NCBI RefSeq assembly: GCF_052060015.1
Contig: NZ_JBPODZ010000002.1
Coordinates: 124,001 to 188,000, forward strand
From: Arhodomonas sp052060015
GTDB taxonomy: Bacteria; Pseudomonadota; Gammaproteobacteria; Nitrococcales; Nitrococcaceae
Direction of reading: 5' to 3'
Length of the DNA stretch: 64,000 nucleotides
The translations under genes and the position numbers were made by a program. A model generated the notes under the pieces. The model made no database searches and had not been told where the DNA came from. It was given only the letters and a program-made list of their open reading frames with translations. Below are positions 43,537 to 51,739 of this stretch, piece after piece. How positions within the stretch are numbered: the stretch's first letter is position 1; each line of letters opens with the position of its first letter.

Positions 43537-44625
43537 ATGCCCGCTACACGACCCATTACCCCCGGTGGCCCCGGTGACACCGGCAACCCCATGCGCTATT
43601 CCATTTTCTCCGTGCAGGACCATTATCCCGGCGAGAAGTACCCGGGGCACAGGCGCACGGTGCCCGATCTCTACCAGGAGGTCATCGACCAGGCGCAGCT
43701 CGCCGACCGCCTGGGCTATGACACCTTCTTCGTCGCCGAGCACCACTTCCACGAATACGGCGCCGTGCCCAACCCGGCGGTGATGCTCGGCCATCTCGCT
43801 GCCCGGACCCAGCGCATCCGCCTCGGTTCCGCCATCTCCATTCTCACCTTCCACGACCCGCGGGTGGTGGCGGAGAGCTACGCCATGGTGGACGCCCTCT
43901 CCGGGGGACGTCTGGTCCTCGGTGTCGGCTCCGGCTACCTGAAGCACGAGTTCGAGGGCTTCGGCGTCGACGGCGCGGAGAAACGGGATCGCTTCGACGA
44001 GAACCTAGGGCTGGTCCGGCGCCTGCTCAGTGGGGAACGCGTCAGTCACGAGGGCACCTACCAGCGCCTCGACGACGTCCAGATCAATGTCCCCTGCGTC
44101 CAGCGCCCCCACCCGCCGATCAAGGTCGCGGTGCTCCGGGCGGAGGCCGCGTACCACATCGGCCACGCCGGCCACGATCTGATGTGCGTGCCCTATGCCT
44201 CGGTGGACCGCTGGGAGGACATAGCCCCCCTGGTGGCGAGCTTCCATGCGGGCCGGTCCGAGGCCGGCATCGCCGGCCACGAGGACGACGCCATCGTCGC
44301 CCTGCACACCCACGTGGCGGATACCCCGGAGGCGGTACGCCGCAACGCCGCCGCGCCCTTCGACCTGTACGTCGACTCCCGGCTCTACGCCAAGAAGCAG
44401 ACCTATGACGACATTATGGCCAGCGGTCTGTCGCTGTTCGGCACCCCCGACGAGGTGGCGGACAAGCTCGTGGAGCTCCACGACAACGGGGTCCAGCACG
44501 TGATGATGCTGCAAAACTTCGGCCATATGCCCCCCGAGACGGTGAAACGCTCCATGGAACTAGTGGCCGACGAGGTCATGCCCCGGGTGAACCGGCGCGT
44601 CGCCGACCGACGCGCACAGGGGTGA
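43537..44625 (+). CDS. LLM-class flavin-dependent monooxygenase
   Basis: Bacterial-luciferase-like monooxygenase of about 362 residues that uses reduced FMN and O2. Motifs include YDTFFVAEHHFHEYGAVPNP, LAARTQRIRLGSAISIL and LVLGVGSGYLKHEFEGFGVD, and a C-terminal FGTPDEVADKLVEL. ATG 43537 is chosen for GGAGGAAGGAG directly upstream; ATG 43510 is an alternative. The downstream flavin reductase and the ABC binding protein suggest a two-component oxygenase for an imported substrate. The exact substrate cannot be read from sequence. Confidence 0.9.
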   Translation: MPATRPITPGGPGDTGNPMRYSIFSVQDHYPGEKYPGHRRTVPDLYQEVIDQAQLADRLGYDTFFVAEHHFHEYGAVPNPAVMLGHLAARTQRIRLGSAISILTFHDPRVVAESYAMVDALSGGRLVLGVGSGYLKHEFEGFGVDGAEKRDRFDENLGLVRRLLSGERVSHEGTYQRLDDVQINVPCVQRPHPPIKVAVLRAEAAYHIGHAGHDLMCVPYASVDRWEDIAPLVASFHAGRSEAGIAGHEDDAIVALHTHVADTPEAVRRNAAAPFDLYVDSRLYAKKQTYDDIMASGLSLFGTPDEVADKLVELHDNGVQHVMMLQNFGHMPPETVKRSMELVADEVMPRVNRRVADRRAQG

Positions 44626-44635
44626 GGGGGGCACC

Positions 44636-45163
44636 ATGGCAGCACTGGCAATGGCGCGGGACGCCTCCGACGTAGACACGCCCTTCGATCCGCGGGCGCT
44701 GCGCAACGCCCTCGGTGGCTTCGCCACGGGGGTCACGGTGGTCACCACCCGGGCCCCGGATGGGACACCGGTGGGGCTCACGGTGAACTCCTTCAGCTCG
44801 GTGTCCCTGGAACCGCCATTGATCCTGTGGAGCCTCATGCGCGATTCACCGAGCCGTGCGGCGTTCCTGGCCGCCTCCCATTTCGCCGTCAACGTCCTCG
44901 CCGTCGAGCAGGAAGCGCTCTGCCGGCGCTTTGCCACCCCTCGCCCGGACAAATTCGAGGGCGTGCAATGGTGGGCCGGGGCCGGCGGGGCGCCGGTGCT
45001 GGCCGGCTGTGTCGCGCGTTTCCAGTGCCGGCGCTCGCTGCGCCATGACGGCGGCGATCACGATATCCTGCTCGGGCGGGTGGAGGCCTTCGATCACGAC
45101 CCGATGGTGGAGCCGCTGGTCTTCGTTGCCGGCGATTTCCGCAGGACCACCCCGATGAGCTGA
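44636..45163 (+). CDS. Flavin reductase family protein
   Basis: FMN reductase of 175 residues, expected to supply reduced flavin to the adjacent LLM monooxygenase. It has the family motifs ALRNALGGFATGVTVVTTRA near residue 20, GLTVNSFSSVSLEPPLILWS near residue 46 and FAVNVLAVEQEALCRRFA, with a C-terminal HDILLGRVEAF. It starts ten bases after the monooxygenase stop. The pairing of these two enzyme classes is well known. Confidence 0.92.
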   Translation: MAALAMARDASDVDTPFDPRALRNALGGFATGVTVVTTRAPDGTPVGLTVNSFSSVSLEPPLILWSLMRDSPSRAAFLAASHFAVNVLAVEQEALCRRFATPRPDKFEGVQWWAGAGGAPVLAGCVARFQCRRSLRHDGGDHDILLGRVEAFDHDPMVEPLVFVAGDFRRTTPMS

Positions 45164-45203
45164 CTCACGCAACGACAACAACGCACAGGAAGGAGGAGAC
45201 ACC

Positions 45204-46355
45204 ATGCTGCGACGCCTCGCACGACGGATCGGCACCGCCGTCCTCGGCCTCGGCCTGGCCACCACCACCCATGCCCAGGACCCCATCCTCATCGGCGGTT
45301 TCATGCCCGTGACCGGTCCGGCCTCGTTCCTCGGGGATCCGGAGAAGAAGACCCTGGAGCTGTACGTGGAGCGCCTCAACGACGAGGGTGGCCTCCTGGG
45401 CCGGCCCCTGGAACTGGTGACCTACGACACCGGCGGCGATGCCGCCAAGGCGCGAACCTTCGTCAAGCGTATGGTCAACCAGGACGAGGTGGACGTCATC
45501 ATCGGCGGCCTCACCGGCTCCACGATGGCGGTCATCCCCATGATGGAACGCTCGCAGATGCCCTTCGTCAGCCTATCGGGCTCCGTGGCGCCCATCGAGC
45601 CCACCCGCGAGTGGACCTTCAAGACCCCCCAGACCGATCGCATGGCCGCGGCCAAGGTCTTCGACGACATGCGCGCCCACGGCATTCGACGGATCGGCCT
45701 GCTCTCGGGCACCGGCGGATTCGGGCGCTCGGGGCGGGAGCAGTCCCTCGCCATCGCCGCTGAGCACGGCATCGAGATCGTCGCCGACGAATCCTATGGC
45801 CCCAAGGACTCGGATATGTCGGCCCAGCTCACCCGCATCGCCAACACCGAGGGGGTGGAGGCGATCTTCATCTTCGGCTTCGGCCAAGGCCCGGCCATCG
45901 CCACCCGTAACTACCACCAGCTCGGCCTCGATCTACCCCTGTACCAGTCCCACGGCGTAGCCTCGGACAAGTACATCGAGCTCGCCGGCGAGGAAGCGGT
46001 GGAGGGGGTACGCCTGCCCGCCCCGCCACTGCTGGTGGCGGACGCACTGCCGGCCGACGACCCCCAGAAAGAGGTCCTGATGGGCTACAAACGGGCCTAC
46101 GAGTCGCGCTACGGCGAGCCCGCCTCCACCTTCGGCGGCTACGCCCACGACGGGCTGATGCTCTACGCCGAGGCCGTACGCACGGCGGCGACCACCGAAC
46201 CCGCAGCGGTGCGCGAGGCGATGGAGAATATCTCCGGTTACGTGGGGGTGACCGGTATCTTCAACCTGACGCCGGAGGACCACATGGGCCTCGACCGGGA
46301 GACGGCCTTCCGCATGGCCGAGATCCGCGACGGCCAGTGGCGGCTGGTGGATTAA
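45204..46355 (+). CDS. Orphan Liv-type ABC substrate-binding protein
   Basis: Periplasmic binding protein of 383 residues with a signal peptide ending near THAQD. The mature protein starts ILIGGFMPVTGPASFLGDPE and has IIGGLTGSTMAVIPMME and GTGGFGRSGREQS. It is a close paralogue of the binding protein at 7569-8735, but no permease or ATPase genes are adjacent. It probably feeds the livHMG-F transporter at 8853-12797 with the substrate of the adjacent monooxygenase (inference). AAGGAGGAG lies upstream of the ATG at 45204. Confidence 0.9.
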   Translation: MLRRLARRIGTAVLGLGLATTTHAQDPILIGGFMPVTGPASFLGDPEKKTLELYVERLNDEGGLLGRPLELVTYDTGGDAAKARTFVKRMVNQDEVDVIIGGLTGSTMAVIPMMERSQMPFVSLSGSVAPIEPTREWTFKTPQTDRMAAAKVFDDMRAHGIRRIGLLSGTGGFGRSGREQSLAIAAEHGIEIVADESYGPKDSDMSAQLTRIANTEGVEAIFIFGFGQGPAIATRNYHQLGLDLPLYQSHGVASDKYIELAGEEAVEGVRLPAPPLLVADALPADDPQKEVLMGYKRAYESRYGEPASTFGGYAHDGLMLYAEAVRTAATTEPAAVREAMENISGYVGVTGIFNLTPEDHMGLDRETAFRMAEIRDGQWRLVD

Positions 46356-46402
46356 CTCACGACAGCGGGGCGCCGCTGGCGGCGGCGTCTCCCGCCCTGA
46401 CT

Positions 46403-46834
46403 TCACCCACCCGGGGAGTCCGCCCCCCCGAGCCGGCGGACCAGCTCGCGACGGACCCGCTCCGGGTGCTCCACCGGCTCGGCGCGGAGCCGGCCCACCT
46501 CTTCGGCGGTATACGGCTCGAAGGCCTCCGGCAGCGTCTCCGCCGAGAACTGCCGCAACGTCCAGTTCATGACCTCGGCGAGCCGGGCATCGTCCAGCGG
46601 CGCCAGGGCCGCTCCGGGGACCTGGACGAGATAGGCCCGCCCTTCCCGGGTCTCGGCCATGCGCCCGATGATCCCCCGCATGTCCGGCACGGCCGGGGCC
46701 ATGCCGGAGCCGTCCATGAGATGGCAGCCGGCGCATTCCAGGGCGTAGTCCGCCTGCGGGCCGGCGGCCGCGCCGGCGGTCGATAACGCGGCCGCCAAGG
46801 TAACGCCGGCCACGCTCCAGGCACGCATGCTCAT
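46403..46834 (-). CDS. Periplasmic c-type cytochrome (monohaem)
   Basis: A 143-residue protein with a signal peptide (to about AAAG near residue 24) and one haem site CAGCH near residue 34. A distal Met is likely in SGMAPAVPDM or GIIGRM. It overlaps the preceding cytochrome gene by four bases (ATGA) and is the last gene of the amine dehydrogenase operon. It may accept electrons from the TTQ enzyme or from the other cytochrome and pass them to the oxidase (inference). Confidence 0.88.
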   Translation of the reverse strand: MSMRAWSVAGVTLAAALSTAGAAAGPQADYALECAGCHLMDGSGMAPAVPDMRGIIGRMAETREGRAYLVQVPGAALAPLDDARLAEVMNWTLRQFSAETLPEAFEPYTAEEVGRLRAEPVEHPERVRRELVRRLGGADSPGG

Positions 46835-47319
46835 CGCTCCACCCCCTCCTCGGCGAGGCGGAGGACCAGCCCCGCCCGCCGTGCGTTCATGTCGTTGGCG
46901 TTGAGGCCCTCATCCGCCAGCGTGGCGGCCTGCCCCGGCGTGATCCCGTCATAGCCCGACGGCAGGCTCGTGGGGTTGAACCGCGTGAGGACGTAATCCA
47001 GCACCGCGGCGATCTCTGCGCTATCGAGCTGGCCGCCGAAGGCCGGCATGTTGCTGGCATAGGCCTGGCCGCCCACCTGGATACGGCCCACCAGCCCGTT
47101 GGTTACCACATTGATCAGGTACTCCCGGCCGCCGGGGGCCGCGAGGAAGTGCCCCAGGCTGCCCGATAGCGGCGGGATGAACCCCGGCGCCCCACTGCCG
47201 TCCGCTTGGTGGCAGGCTGCGCAGTGGGCCTCGAACACCGCCTGCCCATCGGCGGCCAGCGCGGGGGCCACGACCCCCACGGTGGCGAGGGCGAGGGCCG
47301 CGAACGGCCCTCTACTCAT
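46831..47319 (-). CDS. Periplasmic c-type cytochrome (monohaem)
   Basis: A 162-residue cytochrome with a signal peptide ending near LAADG and one haem motif CAACH near residue 33, then DGSGAPGFIPPLSGSLGHFL and a Met in SNMPAFGGQL as likely distal ligand. It overlaps the amine dehydrogenase light-chain gene by nine bases. In the Alcaligenes aau cluster a small c cytochrome also follows aauA. It is a good candidate for the physiological electron acceptor in place of amicyanin or azurin (inference). Confidence 0.9.
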   Translation of the reverse strand: MSRGPFAALALATVGVVAPALAADGQAVFEAHCAACHQADGSGAPGFIPPLSGSLGHFLAAPGGREYLINVVTNGLVGRIQVGGQAYASNMPAFGGQLDSAEIAAVLDYVLTRFNPTSLPSGYDGITPGQAATLADEGLNANDMNARRAGLVLRLAEEGVER

Positions 47320-47836
47320 CGGCGAGACCCACCACCACTGCGGTGGAGCAGTGATAGGACATGCTCTTCGCCGCCAGGCACCAGTTGGTGTCGTTGTCCC
47401 GGCGGATGTCGTAGGTGGGGGTCTCGCGCTCGTTGCGGGTGCACACGCAGCGGTTGCAGGTGCCCTGCCCGCAGCAGTCGTTGTACGAGATGATGTAGTT
47501 GCGCCCGTCGGCGGGATTGCGGCAGGTACCCACCCAGGTCACCAGCGACGGCTCCGAGCCCGGCGGGCAGGTGCTCGCGGAACCCCCGCAGCAGGCGCAT
47601 AGGAACCCGTCCACGCCGCAATAGCGCCAGTAGTCACAGGAGGTCGGGTCCCCCGGGTCGCCGGCCATGCCGTCGCCGTTGCCGCTGGTGGCGGCGGCGA
47701 TACGATCCACCGGCAGCAGCGGCAGCGCCGCCCCGCCCACCATCACCGCACCCATACGACGCAGGAAGCTGCGGCGGGAACCACGGTTGACCGTGCCCCG
47801 GGAGTAGCGCTCGATGAGATCATCCATCCACTTCAT
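47312..47836 (-). CDS. aauA: TTQ amine dehydrogenase light chain (aromatic amine dehydrogenase type)
   Basis: Small subunit, 174 residues, carrying the tryptophan tryptophylquinone cofactor. A Tat signal is present (RRSFLRRMGAVMVGGA). The TTQ tryptophans are Trp 101 (LVTWVGTC) and Trp 152 (NWCLA), 51 apart as in methylamine dehydrogenase, with conserved Asp 76 and Asp 120 at the spacing of the catalytic acids. Fourteen Cys are present, fitting the heavily disulfide-bonded subunit (SCDYWRYCGVDGFLCACCGG). The operon context with phenylacetaldehyde and phenylacetate genes favours an aromatic amine substrate (inference). Confidence 0.93.
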   Translation of the reverse strand: MKWMDDLIERYSRGTVNRGSRRSFLRRMGAVMVGGAALPLLPVDRIAAATSGNGDGMAGDPGDPTSCDYWRYCGVDGFLCACCGGSASTCPPGSEPSLVTWVGTCRNPADGRNYIISYNDCCGQGTCNRCVCTRNERETPTYDIRRDNDTNWCLAAKSMSYHCSTAVVVGLADE

Positions 47837-47851
47837 TGCTTCTTCCCCTCC

Positions 47852-48496
47852 TCAGGCCTTGTGCAGATGCACGCCGCCCTTGTCCTCGTTCTCGGTGTCT
47901 GCCTTCTGCCGCTCCAGCCAGGCCTGTATCGAGGGCAGCCGCAGCTCGCTGGCATGGAACAGGCTCTCCAGATGCTCGCGGGAGTTGACCAGCCCCTTGG
48001 CGCTGATCCGCCCCTCGGCATCGATGATCACCGCGTACGGCAGCTTGCCGATCTGATAGCTCATCCCCAGCTCCGCGGAGAGCAGATAGGGATGACCCTC
48101 GAGGCCCTGCTCGGCGATGAGTGCCTGGTGCTCGTCACTGTCACCGTCACTGGCAAAGACCACGCGAAGCCAGTCCGACTCCTGGCCCGAGACCGCCTTG
48201 AGCATGGGCAGAAGGCCCTTGCAGACCGGGCAGTTCGGGGCCATGAAGAACAGCAGGGTGCTGCGACCGTCCGCCTGGATGCCCCCGACCTTCACCGGCT
48301 CGCCGCGCAGGTCGCGGGACTCATGGATAGGCGCCGGATCACCCACCTTCGGCCCCTTGTCGATCATCAGGGCCCCTGCCGGGCCCAGGCGCTCGTGGAG
48401 CACCCCGATCTGGCGCACCAGGGCCATAAGCAGGACGCCGAGGGCGATCACCGCCAGCCACAGCGCGACATTGGAAACGATCAGCGCGTTAGTCAT
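47852..48496 (-). CDS. mauD: Amine dehydrogenase maturation thioredoxin-like protein MauD
   Basis: A 214-residue membrane-anchored thioredoxin-fold protein. One N-terminal membrane helix (residues about 6-26) is followed by a periplasmic domain with the redox pair Cys 89 and Cys 92 in APNCPVCKGLLPML. It helps form or isomerise the disulfides of the light chain. It lies between mauE (8-base overlap) and aauA, the normal B-E-D-A gene order. Confidence 0.92.
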   Translation of the reverse strand: MTNALIVSNVALWLAVIALGVLLMALVRQIGVLHERLGPAGALMIDKGPKVGDPAPIHESRDLRGEPVKVGGIQADGRSTLLFFMAPNCPVCKGLLPMLKAVSGQESDWLRVVFASDGDSDEHQALIAEQGLEGHPYLLSAELGMSYQIGKLPYAVIIDAEGRISAKGLVNSREHLESLFHASELRLPSIQAWLERQKADTENEDKGGVHLHKA

Positions 48497-49031
48497 GATG
48501 CCTCCTCAGGGCGGCCGTCTGAGGGGCCAGCCCGATCACCACATTGGAAACCACGAAGAACAGGACGAAGGCCACCACCCCCGCCGCCACGGTGAAATAG
48601 TCCAGCGCACCGAGGGCCCGCTCCGCCGGGGGTAGCCCGGCCAGCGCCGACAGCGCCACCAACAGCAGGTTGCGAGGCAACAACCAGCCGCTGAGCTGCT
48701 GACCGCGGGACGGGCCGAAGCAGCCGCAGTCGATGTCCCGCCGGCCGCGGGCCAGGTTGACGGCGATGGCGAGGGTGAACACCGCGAACAGCACCGCCGC
48801 CAACGTCCCCCCGGCCACGCGGGTCGGTCCATAGACCAGGGCCGCGGCGGCGGCCACCTCGGCGACGGGGATCAGCCAGGCCACCGGGCGCACCAGCACC
48901 TCGGCGAGCAGGTCATACTCCCGCAGCGTGGCGCGAAAGCCGCGCAGATCGCGGAGCTTGTAGACAGCGGCGGCGAGCAGGAGCACCGCCACAACGCCCT
49001 GGGCGATTCCGCTCAATACCGGATCGATCAT
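48489..49031 (-). CDS. mauE: Amine dehydrogenase maturation membrane protein MauE
   Basis: A 180-residue protein with four to five membrane helices and the MauE signature RRDIDCGCFGPSRGQQLS near residue 100, whose Cys pair likely shuttles electrons to MauD. It is needed for light-chain export and folding in studied systems. Start ATG 49031 lies 11 bases after the heavy-chain stop; it overlaps mauD by eight bases. Confidence 0.92.
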   Translation of the reverse strand: MIDPVLSGIAQGVVAVLLLAAAVYKLRDLRGFRATLREYDLLAEVLVRPVAWLIPVAEVAAAAALVYGPTRVAGGTLAAVLFAVFTLAIAVNLARGRRDIDCGCFGPSRGQQLSGWLLPRNLLLVALSALAGLPPAERALGALDYFTVAAGVVAFVLFFVVSNVVIGLAPQTAALRRHHD

Positions 49032-49041
49032 CGCGGATCCC

Positions 49042-50190
49042 TCACGGACGACGCATCAGGAACGGGGTATCGGCGAAGCCCTCGAAGCTGCGCAGGTACT
49101 CGCCGCTGTCTGCATCGTAGACGTCCATCCCGAAGTCCGCGCGAATGGCGAACAGCAGGGGCTCTTCATCCGGGGTGGTCTGGATCGACAGCGCCGGCGT
49201 CTCCAACGCGATGCGCTGCAGCCGCTCCCGGCTGTCGACGTCATAGACCCACACCTCGGTGCCCGGATCCTTGTGGCTGTGCGCGCCGCCCTCGTGCATG
49301 AGCACGAACAGCCGCTCGGTCGCCTCATGGGCGGCCTCCATCTGCCAGCCACCGGGCACCCAACCATCCTCACCTTCGCCGGCCAGTGGCCAGGCGTCCC
49401 CCGGCTCCGGCATCGCGTCGCCCCAGTGCAGCGGGCGCACGTGGCCGTCGTGGCTGACGAAATACCAGGTGTCGCCGATCATCACCGGCTTCTCGAAGAT
49501 GTGGCTGTCCTCCGGATCGAAGAACGCCAGGCTCTCGCGGGCGCTCTCCGCGCCGCTGCCGTCGTAGTCGATGACCTTGAACGAGCCATCGGCGCAGAGG
49601 GTGCCGAAACGCTGCCCCTCGGGGGCCGGATACATGAACGCGCAGCCGGGCAGCGGGATCTCGCCCAGGAACTCGCGGGCCTCCAGGTCCACGATGCTGA
49701 CGCTGGTCGCCGGCGTGACGTTGAACACCAGCAAGTCGTCGCCGCCGTTGGCGGTGACCAGCCCCTGGGGCTGAAGCAGCGAGAAGTGGCGCTTCTCGGG
49801 GATGTCCACCTCGTCCACCGGCTTGAGGGTGCGCGTGTCGAAGATGGTGACGATATCCTCTCGGTCACCCCGTGTCCCGCGGGAATAGTAGGTCTCCGCG
49901 GAGTAGAGCTCGGAGCCGTCCGGGGACATGGCGATGGCCGGGTTATAGCCGGTGGACATCATGCCCAGGTAGGCGGCGTTGGTGTCCTCGGCGTCACCGT
50001 CGAGGAGCACCACCTTGGAATCGGGCATGTGGAAGAAACTCACGTCGCCCACGTAGACCCAGTGGGGGCTCGGTTCCGGCAACTCCTCGACGGTGAGCTG
50101 CTCGGGCTCGATCTCCTCCATTTGGGCATGGGCCAGGCCGGCCGTCATGGTGCCGGCCACTAGCAGCGCCAGGCAGGTTCGGGATTTCAT
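49042..50190 (-). CDS. aauB: TTQ amine dehydrogenase heavy chain (aromatic amine dehydrogenase type)
   Basis: Periplasmic heavy subunit of about 382 residues with a Sec signal ending near LAHAQ and a seven-bladed beta-propeller. Motifs are WVYVGDVSFFHMPDSKVVLL, MSPDGSELYSAETYYSRGTR, and HEGGAHSHKDPGTEVWVYDV. ATG 50190 has GGGGGAGAG upstream; a longer open frame further upstream overlaps the aldehyde dehydrogenase gene. It pairs with the light chain to oxidise primary amines to aldehydes. It is followed by mauE, mauD and aauA. Confidence 0.92.
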   Translation of the reverse strand: MKSRTCLALLVAGTMTAGLAHAQMEEIEPEQLTVEELPEPSPHWVYVGDVSFFHMPDSKVVLLDGDAEDTNAAYLGMMSTGYNPAIAMSPDGSELYSAETYYSRGTRGDREDIVTIFDTRTLKPVDEVDIPEKRHFSLLQPQGLVTANGGDDLLVFNVTPATSVSIVDLEAREFLGEIPLPGCAFMYPAPEGQRFGTLCADGSFKVIDYDGSGAESARESLAFFDPEDSHIFEKPVMIGDTWYFVSHDGHVRPLHWGDAMPEPGDAWPLAGEGEDGWVPGGWQMEAAHEATERLFVLMHEGGAHSHKDPGTEVWVYDVDSRERLQRIALETPALSIQTTPDEEPLLFAIRADFGMDVYDADSGEYLRSFEGFADTPFLMRRP

Positions 50191-50207
50191 GGATACTCTC
50201 CCCCTTC

Positions 50208-51722
50208 TCAGATGCTCATCAGCACAGTCTTGGTCTCGGTATACAGGTCCACCACCTCGCGGCCCAACTCGCGGCCGATGCCGGATTGCTTGAAGCCGCC
50301 CAGGGGCAGGGCCGGGTCCAGGACGTTGTGGCAGTTTACCCACACCGTCCCAGCGCGGATCTTGGGGATCAGCCGGTGCACACGGGCGAGGTCATTGGAC
50401 CAGATGCTCGCCCCCAGCCCGTACGGGGTATCGTTGGCCAGTCGGGCCACCTCGTCCAGGTCCTGGTAGGGCATAACGGTGAGCACCGGGCCGAAGATCT
50501 CCTCGCGCACCACCCGCATCTGGTGGTTGGCATCGGCGAGGATGGTGGGCTCGACGAAGAAGCCCCGGTCAGGGCAACCACCGCCGGCGGCCACCCGTGC
50601 CCCCTGTTGCCGGCCGCTGTCGATATAGGCGGCGACGCGCTCCTGTTGCGCCTTCGACACCAGCGGCCCCATCTGGGCCTCCGGATCCCGGCCGGAGCCC
50701 AGGCGCATGCCGCCGGCGATGCCGGCGAGGCCCTCCACCACGGCATCGTACTCACGGTTGGGCACGTACAGCCGCGAACCCGCCGTGCAGACCTGCCCGT
50801 GGTTGAGGAAGATCGCCTGGGCAGCGCCTGCGGCAGCGGCCTGGGGGTCCATGTCGTCGAGGACGATCACCGGCGACTTGCCGCCGAGCTCCAGGGACAC
50901 CCGGGTCATGTTGTCCATGGCGGCCTTGCCGATGAGCTTCCCCACCTCGGTGGAACCGGTGAAGGCCACCTTGTCGATGCCGGGATGCCCGGACAGGGCG
51001 GCACCGGCGCCGGGGCCATCTCCGGTGACTACATTGAACACCCCTGCCGGCAGCCCCACCGACGCCGCCAGCTCCGCCAGTCGCAGCGCCGAAAGGGGGG
51101 TCTCCTCGGCGGGCTTGAGCACCACCGTGCAACCGGTGGCGATGGCCGGGACCACCTTCCACACCGCCATCAGTATCGGGAAGTTCCACGGCACGATGGC
51201 CCCGACCACTCCCACGGGTTCCTTGCGGGTCCAGCCCGTGAACTGCTGATCGGGCAGGTACGGCACCGAGGGCTCAACCGTGCGCCCGTCGATCTTGGTC
51301 GCCCAGCCCGCCATATAGCGGACGAAGTCCACCGCCATGGTCAGGTCCAGGTTGCGGGCCATGCCAACGGACTTGCCCTGGTCCAGGCTCTCGATCTCGG
51401 CGAGCTCATCGGCGTTGGCCTCGATGGCATCGGCGAGGCGTAGCAGCAGCCGCTCGCGCTCCACCGGGCGGGCCCGGGACCACTCGCCCCCCTCGAAGGC
51501 CTCCCGGGCGGCGTTCACCGCCCGGTCCACGTCACCGCCCTGGCCCGCCGGCACCTCACACATGCACTCACCGCTGGCCGGCTCGTAGACCGACAGGGTC
51601 TCCCCGCCCCGCGCGGCGACCCATTCGCCACCGATGAACAGTTGGTGGTCGCGCTCCACGAAGGCCCGCGCGGCCGCCGAGACGCCGTCGAACACCGAGT
51701 GCCGGGCTTGCGCTTCGCTCAT
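50208..51722 (-). CDS. Aldehyde dehydrogenase (phenylacetaldehyde type)
   Basis: NAD(P)-dependent aldehyde dehydrogenase of 504 residues. The catalytic Cys 312 lies in NHGQVCTAGSRLYVP and Glu 278 in VSLELGGKSPVI, with the cofactor loop FTGSTEVGKLIG. The sequence is like phenylacetaldehyde dehydrogenase FeaB or betaine-type ALDHs. Being first in the amine dehydrogenase operon, it should oxidise the aldehyde made by AauAB, giving phenylacetate from phenylethylamine (inference from context). It lies 17 bases after the porin gene stop on the same strand. Confidence 0.92.
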   Translation of the reverse strand: MSEAQARHSVFDGVSAAARAFVERDHQLFIGGEWVAARGGETLSVYEPASGECMCEVPAGQGGDVDRAVNAAREAFEGGEWSRARPVERERLLLRLADAIEANADELAEIESLDQGKSVGMARNLDLTMAVDFVRYMAGWATKIDGRTVEPSVPYLPDQQFTGWTRKEPVGVVGAIVPWNFPILMAVWKVVPAIATGCTVVLKPAEETPLSALRLAELAASVGLPAGVFNVVTGDGPGAGAALSGHPGIDKVAFTGSTEVGKLIGKAAMDNMTRVSLELGGKSPVIVLDDMDPQAAAAGAAQAIFLNHGQVCTAGSRLYVPNREYDAVVEGLAGIAGGMRLGSGRDPEAQMGPLVSKAQQERVAAYIDSGRQQGARVAAGGGCPDRGFFVEPTILADANHQMRVVREEIFGPVLTVMPYQDLDEVARLANDTPYGLGASIWSNDLARVHRLIPKIRAGTVWVNCHNVLDPALPLGGFKQSGIGRELGREVVDLYTETKTVLMSI

Positions 51723-51739
51723 AATCTCCCGTCCTTGTC

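Noticed and set aside
46831..47836. Methylamine dehydrogenase with amicyanin
   Set aside because: No copper-protein gene is present; two cytochromes and the phenylacetaldehyde/phenylacetate genes favour the aromatic amine type, though substrate remains unproven.
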